NCBI RefSeq assembly: GCF_900105115.1
Contig: NZ_FNRV01000001.1
Location: 2,837,501-2,901,500, forward strand
DNA from: Pseudomonas mohnii
GTDB taxonomy: Bacteria > Pseudomonadota > Gammaproteobacteria > Pseudomonadales > Pseudomonadaceae
Length of the DNA stretch: 64,000 nucleotides
Direction of reading: 5' to 3'
Below, one piece after another: positions 59,477 through 64,000 of this stretch. Every line of letters starts with the position of its first letter. The stretch's first letter is position 1. The notes below the pieces were generated by a model. It was not told the DNA's origin, searched no databases, and saw nothing but the letters and a program-made list of their open reading frames with translations. The position numbers were made by a program, and so were the translations under genes.

Positions 59477-59477
<1 letters not shown>
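58911..59477 (-). CDS. pilN: Type IV pilus alignment protein PilN
   Basis: A 188-residue bitopic protein beginning MARINLLPWREERREERR, where INLLPWR is the motif that docks into the PilM cleft. One helix (about 22-42) and a periplasmic ferredoxin-like domain follow. It joins pilM through a TGATG overlap. Confidence 0.96.
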
Positions 59478-60565
<1,088 letters not shown>

Positions 60566-60646
60566 TTACGGACTCTGCTTTATGTTTTGCGTTCCATCCG
60601 CCCGTCTTGACATCAGCGCAAATGACGCTTCTGGCGGAAAAATGCT

Positions 60647-60652
60647 TATAAT
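60647..60652 (+). promoter_or_regulatory. Putative -10 box of ponA in the divergent pilM/ponA gap
   Basis: TATAAT (60647-60652) with TGC just upstream (60643-60645) resembles an extended -10, about 100 bases before ponA. A TTGACA at 60607-60612 is 34 bases away, too far to be its -35. The rest of the 206-base gap shows no other clear signal, and the pilM promoter was not identified. Confidence 0.4.
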
Positions 60653-60750
60653 GCCCAGCGTTTTTTTCCGCTTTTCTCAAGCGCGGGTCGTTCGCCTTTA
60701 GCCTGAACCCTGATGCCTAATTCATTCTTTGCCCTGGATATCCAAAAGCC

Positions 60751-63192
60751 TTGATTCGTCTGCTGAAATTTTTCGGTTGGTCCATCGTCGCGGTTTTCTG
60801 CGGACTGCTTCTGGGTCTGAGCGGGGCGTTTCTCTACCTTAGCCCCGGATTGCCGTCCGTAGAGGCGTTGCGAAGCATCCAGTTGCAGATCCCTTTGCGG
60901 GTCTATAGCAGCGACAACAAGTTGATCGCAGAATTCGGCGAAATGCGCCGTACACCGATCCGTTTCGCCGACATTCCCCCCAACTTCATTAATGCGTTAC
61001 TAAGTGCTGAAGACGATAACTTCGCCAATCACTACGGCGTCGACCCCAGCAGCCTGATGCGTGCCGCCACCCAATTGGTGAAAAGCGGGCACATCCAGTC
61101 CGGCGGCAGCACCATCACCATGCAGGTGGCGAAGAACTTCTTCCTGACCAGCGAACGCAGCTTCTCGCGCAAGACCACTGAAATCCTCCTGGCCTTGCAG
61201 ATCGAACGGCAACTGACCAAGGACGAGATCCTCGAGCTGTACGTCAACAAGATCTATCTGGGCAACCGCGCCTACGGTATCGAGGCGGCGGCGCAGGTCT
61301 ATTACGGCAAATCGATTCGTGACGTCAGCCTCGCGCAGATGGCGATGATCGCCGGCCTGCCCAAAGCCCCGTCGCGCTTCAACCCGCTGGCCAACCCGGC
61401 CCGCAGCAAAGAGCGTCGCGACTGGATCCTGGGGCGCATGTACAAGCTCGGCAAAATCAGCGAGGCCGACTACACCACCGCGATCAACGAACCGCTGAAC
61501 GCCAGCTATCACGTCCCGACGCCGGAAGTGAATGCGCCGTACATTGCCGAGATGGCCCGTGCCGAAATGGTCGGCCGTTATGGCAGCGACGCCTACACCG
61601 AAGGTTTCCGCGTGACCACCACCGTGCCGAGCAATCTGCAGGAAATGGCCAACACCGCGGTCCATGAAGGCCTGATGACCTATGACCAGCGCCACGGCTA
61701 TCGCGGCCCTGAGTCGCGCCTGCCGGGCAAGACCCGCGAGGCCTGGGCGACCGAGCTGACCAAGCAGCGCACCATTAGCAGCCTTGAACCGGCCATCGTC
61801 ACTCAGGTCGAGAAGAACGGCCTGCAGGTGCTGACCCGCAATGGCGACGAGCACGTCAGCTGGGACAGCATGAAATGGGCGCGTCCGTTCCTGAACACCA
61901 ACAGCATGGGCGCTAATCCGAAGCAGCCGTCCGACGTGGCCCAGGTCGGGGACCTGATTCGCGTGCAACGTCAGGCGGACAATTCGTTGAAGTTCAGCCA
62001 GATCCCGCAGGCCCAGGGCGCGCTGGTTTCACTTGATCCGCAAAACGGCGCGATCCGCGCGCTGGTCGGTGGCTTCGCCTTCGAGCAGAGCAACTACAAC
62101 CGCGCCTTGCAGGCCAAACGCCAGCCGGGCTCGAGCTTCAAGCCTTTCGTCTACGCCGCTGCGCTGGATAACGGCTACACCGCCGCCAGCCTGGTGAACG
62201 ACGCACCGATCGTGTTCGTCGATGAGTACCTGGACAAGGTCTGGCGTCCGAAAAACGACACCAACACTTTCCTCGGCCCGATCCGCTTGCGCGAAGCGCT
62301 GTACAAGTCGCGTAACCTGGTGTCGATCCGCCTGCTGCAGGCGATGGGCGTTGGCAAAACCATCGACTACATCACCCGCTTTGGCTTCAACAAGCAGGAT
62401 CTGCCGCCCAACCTGTCCCTGGCCCTGGGCACCGCGACCCTGACGCCAATGGAGATCGCCACCGGCTGGAGCACCTTCGCCAACGGCGGCTACAAGATCA
62501 CCCCTTACATCATCGACAAGATCGAAAGCCGCAACGGCGACACGCTGTTCGTCGCCAACCCGGCAAGCGTGCCGAAAGGCGGCGCCGCCAACGACGGCAT
62601 CGCCGCACCGTCCGCCCAGGCCTTCACGGTCAACGCAATGCCGGGTGAAGCGCCAACTACCCAACCGGCGCCACAGGCACCGGCCGTGGCTGAGCGCATC
62701 GTCGATGGCCGTACCACTTACATCCTCAACAGCATGCTTGAAGATGTGATCAAACTCGGCACCGGCCGCCGTGCACTGGCCTTGGGTCGCCCTGACATCG
62801 CCGGCAAGACCGGGACCACCAACGAGTCCAAGGACGCCTGGTTCTCCGGTTACAACGCCGATTACGTGACCACCGTCTGGACCGGCTTCGATCAGCCGGA
62901 AAGCCTGGGGCGCAAGGAGTTCGGCGGCACCGTCGCGCTGCCGATCTGGATGACCTACATGGGCGCCGCGCTTAAAGGCCTGCCACCACACACCCAACCG
63001 GAGCCGGAAGGCATCCTGAGCTTGCGCGTCGACCCGGTCAGTGGCCGTGCGGCAAGCCCAGGCACGCCTGGAGCCTACTTCGAACTGTTCAAGGCCGAAG
63101 ACACGCCACCGTCGGCCAGCGAACTGGGCAACGGCAATGCGCCGGGCAGCCCGCTGCCAGCGGATGAATCGGCGCCGATCGACCTGTTCTAG
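60751..63192 (+). CDS. ponA: Penicillin-binding protein 1A (bifunctional murein synthase)
   Basis: An 813-residue class A penicillin-binding protein. Membrane helix at about 9-30, then the glycosyltransferase domain (ALLSAEDDNFANHYGVD with its catalytic Glu, and GGSTITMQVAKNFFL), an OB-like insert (about 310-420), and the transpeptidase with SSFK (active-site Ser in QPGSSFKPFVYAAAL), SRN and KTGTT. It polymerises and crosslinks peptidoglycan. It starts at TTG 60751 (MIRLLKFFGW); the ribosome-binding site is weak. Divergent from pilM, an arrangement typical of gammaproteobacteria. Confidence 0.96.
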   Translation: MIRLLKFFGWSIVAVFCGLLLGLSGAFLYLSPGLPSVEALRSIQLQIPLRVYSSDNKLIAEFGEMRRTPIRFADIPPNFINALLSAEDDNFANHYGVDPSSLMRAATQLVKSGHIQSGGSTITMQVAKNFFLTSERSFSRKTTEILLALQIERQLTKDEILELYVNKIYLGNRAYGIEAAAQVYYGKSIRDVSLAQMAMIAGLPKAPSRFNPLANPARSKERRDWILGRMYKLGKISEADYTTAINEPLNASYHVPTPEVNAPYIAEMARAEMVGRYGSDAYTEGFRVTTTVPSNLQEMANTAVHEGLMTYDQRHGYRGPESRLPGKTREAWATELTKQRTISSLEPAIVTQVEKNGLQVLTRNGDEHVSWDSMKWARPFLNTNSMGANPKQPSDVAQVGDLIRVQRQADNSLKFSQIPQAQGALVSLDPQNGAIRALVGGFAFEQSNYNRALQAKRQPGSSFKPFVYAAALDNGYTAASLVNDAPIVFVDEYLDKVWRPKNDTNTFLGPIRLREALYKSRNLVSIRLLQAMGVGKTIDYITRFGFNKQDLPPNLSLALGTATLTPMEIATGWSTFANGGYKITPYIIDKIESRNGDTLFVANPASVPKGGAANDGIAAPSAQAFTVNAMPGEAPTTQPAPQAPAVAERIVDGRTTYILNSMLEDVIKLGTGRRALALGRPDIAGKTGTTNESKDAWFSGYNADYVTTVWTGFDQPESLGRKEFGGTVALPIWMTYMGAALKGLPPHTQPEPEGILSLRVDPVSGRAASPGTPGAYFELFKAEDTPPSASELGNGNAPGSPLPADESAPIDLF

Positions 63193-63202
63193 AGAAGCAG
63201 CC

Positions 63203-63303
63203 CGTAGGAGCGAGCCTGCTCGCGATGGTCGTCAACAATGACGCGGGTAGTCTGAATACCCGCGTTGTCTGACTATTTTTCGCGAGCAGGCTCGCTCCTA
63301 CAG
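63203..63303. repeat. REPIN after ponA
   Basis: CGTAGGAGCGAGCCTGCTCG (from 63203) and its inverse GCGAGCAGGCTCGCTCCTAC flank the inner stem CGCGGGTA/TACCCGCG. It starts 11 bases after the ponA stop. Confidence 0.92.
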
Positions 63304-63351
63304 GGTTTGGCAGCACACACAACTGCGCCATCGACCCTCCAGACAACAAAA

Positions 63352-63381
63352 AAAGCCCCGACTCTCACGAGCCGGGGCTTT
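63352..63381. terminator. Bidirectional Rho-independent terminator between ponA and maeB
   Basis: AAAGCCCCG (63352-63360) pairs with CGGGGCTTT (63373-63381), extended inward by CTC/GAG after one mismatch. T-rich runs follow on both strands (63379-63386 on plus; the A-run 63348-63354 read on minus), so it ends both converging transcripts. Confidence 0.92.
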
Positions 63382-63402
63382 CTTTTGAAGCGCTACAACG
63401 GC

Positions 63403-64000
63403 TTAGCCGTTGAACACGTCATCCACGCTTTTGAGCGGGTAGTTCTTCGGATACGGCAGGGTCGCCACACCGGTCTCGATTGCGGCCTTGGCCACAGCGT
63501 CGGAGATCAGGGTGATCAGGCGCTTGTCCATTGGCTTCGGAATGATGTACTCACGACCGAATTCCAGCGGCGCACCACCGTAGGCATCACACACGTCCTG
63601 AGGTACTGGCAGCTTGGCCAGTTCACGCAGGGCGTTGGCCGCAGCCACTTTCATTTCCTCGTTGATGCGCTTGGCGCGAACGTCCAGGGCACCACGGAAG
63701 ATGAACGGGAAGCCCAGTACGTTGTTGACCTGGTTCGGGTAGTCGGAACGACCGGTGGCCATGATCACGTCGTTACGGGTCGCGTGTGCCAGTTCCGGGG
63801 AGATTTCCGGATCAGGGTTCGAGCAAGCGAACACGATCGGGTTGGCCGCCATGGATTTCAGGCCTTCAGCGCTCAGCAGGTTCGGACCGGACAAGCCGAC
63901 GAACACGTCTGCACCTTCCAGAGCGTCTGCCAGGGTACGTTTGTCGGTCGCGTGGGCGAAGACAGCCTTGTACTGGTTCAGGTCGTCACGGCCGGAGTGG
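63403..64000 (-). CDS. maeB: Malic enzyme MaeB (C-terminal part)
   Basis: The last 198 codons of an oxaloacetate-decarboxylating malic enzyme; the start lies beyond the right edge. Visible are the end of the NAD(P)-binding domain (GADVFVGLSGPNLLSAEGLK, then PIVFACSNPDPEISPE) and the conserved SDYPNQVNNVLGFPFIFRGA that lines the malate site. It converts malate to pyruvate and CO2, supplying NADPH. The compact C-terminus fits the short bacterial form of about 420 residues without the phosphotransacetylase domain. Stop TAA at 63403. Confidence 0.93.
   Translation of the reverse strand, partial: HSGRDDLNQYKAVFAHATDKRTLADALEGADVFVGLSGPNLLSAEGLKSMAANPIVFACSNPDPEISPELAHATRNDVIMATGRSDYPNQVNNVLGFPFIFRGALDVRAKRINEEMKVAAANALRELAKLPVPQDVCDAYGGAPLEFGREYIIPKPMDKRLITLISDAVAKAAIETGVATLPYPKNYPLKSVDDVFNG

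Noticed and set aside
60607..60652. TTGACA and TATAAT before ponA as one promoter
   Set aside because: The two boxes are 34 bases apart, twice the permitted spacing, so only the -10-like box was kept at low confidence.

Overview
The window is chromosomal DNA of a Pseudomonas, most likely of the P. fluorescens group. Three things point there: gene order matches the P. aeruginosa PA5021-PA5046 stretch (recalled, not searched), the DNA is GC-rich with pseudomonad codon use, and nine fluorescens-type REPIN repeats (paired inverted REP elements) lie mostly between genes. I see no rRNA, tRNA, CRISPR array, transposase or phage gene.

Layout. (1) 1-3292: two chemoreceptor genes, the first cut by the window edge, around a small ZapA-like/coiled-coil gene pair. 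(2) 3517-11498: conserved block nhaP2, mscK-type channel, selO, trxC, and a ParA-family ATPase on the other strand. (3) 11837-30215: one long, tightly overlapping plus-strand operon of 20 genes for an aryl polyene (APE) pigment: two acyl carrier proteins, an aryl-acid ligase fused to a dehydratase, a second dehydratase, a ketoreductase, two ketosynthases plus a chain-length-factor-like protein, an ammonia lyase, a methyltransferase, a thioesterase, glycosyl/acyl transferases, and an outer-membrane delivery set (LolA-like protein, MMPL exporter, lipoprotein). It also carries a halogenase-like flavoenzyme and a CPA2-antiporter-like membrane protein. (4) 30348-33397: a DUF6124 gene behind a structured leader, then a divergent LysR/MFS pair. 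(5) 33390-44344: a complete type II secretion operon (gspC to gspM) with a chitin-active lytic polysaccharide monooxygenase (LPMO) gene just upstream, which looks like its cargo. (6) 44640-64000: conserved block hemE, gltD, gltB, a DamX-like ATPase/SPOR protein, aroB, aroK, pilQ-pilM, ponA and the end of maeB.

The aryl polyene and type II secretion clusters look like two accessory inserts within a backbone that is contiguous in other pseudomonads. The aryl polyene genes should load an aromatic acid, extend and fully dehydrate the chain on the carrier proteins, tailor the head group and place the lipid-like pigment in the outer membrane. The secretion operon should export the LPMO to attack chitin.

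The most unusual observations are: two REPINs lying in frame inside the 5' coding ends of two envelope-protein genes of the pigment operon, with a third in the same operon; the ligase-dehydratase fusion; the halogenase-like enzyme carrying a WxWxIP motif; the multi-hairpin leader of the DUF6124 gene; a hairpin that covers the selO ribosome-binding site; and a ZapA-like pair that appears distinct from the housekeeping one.
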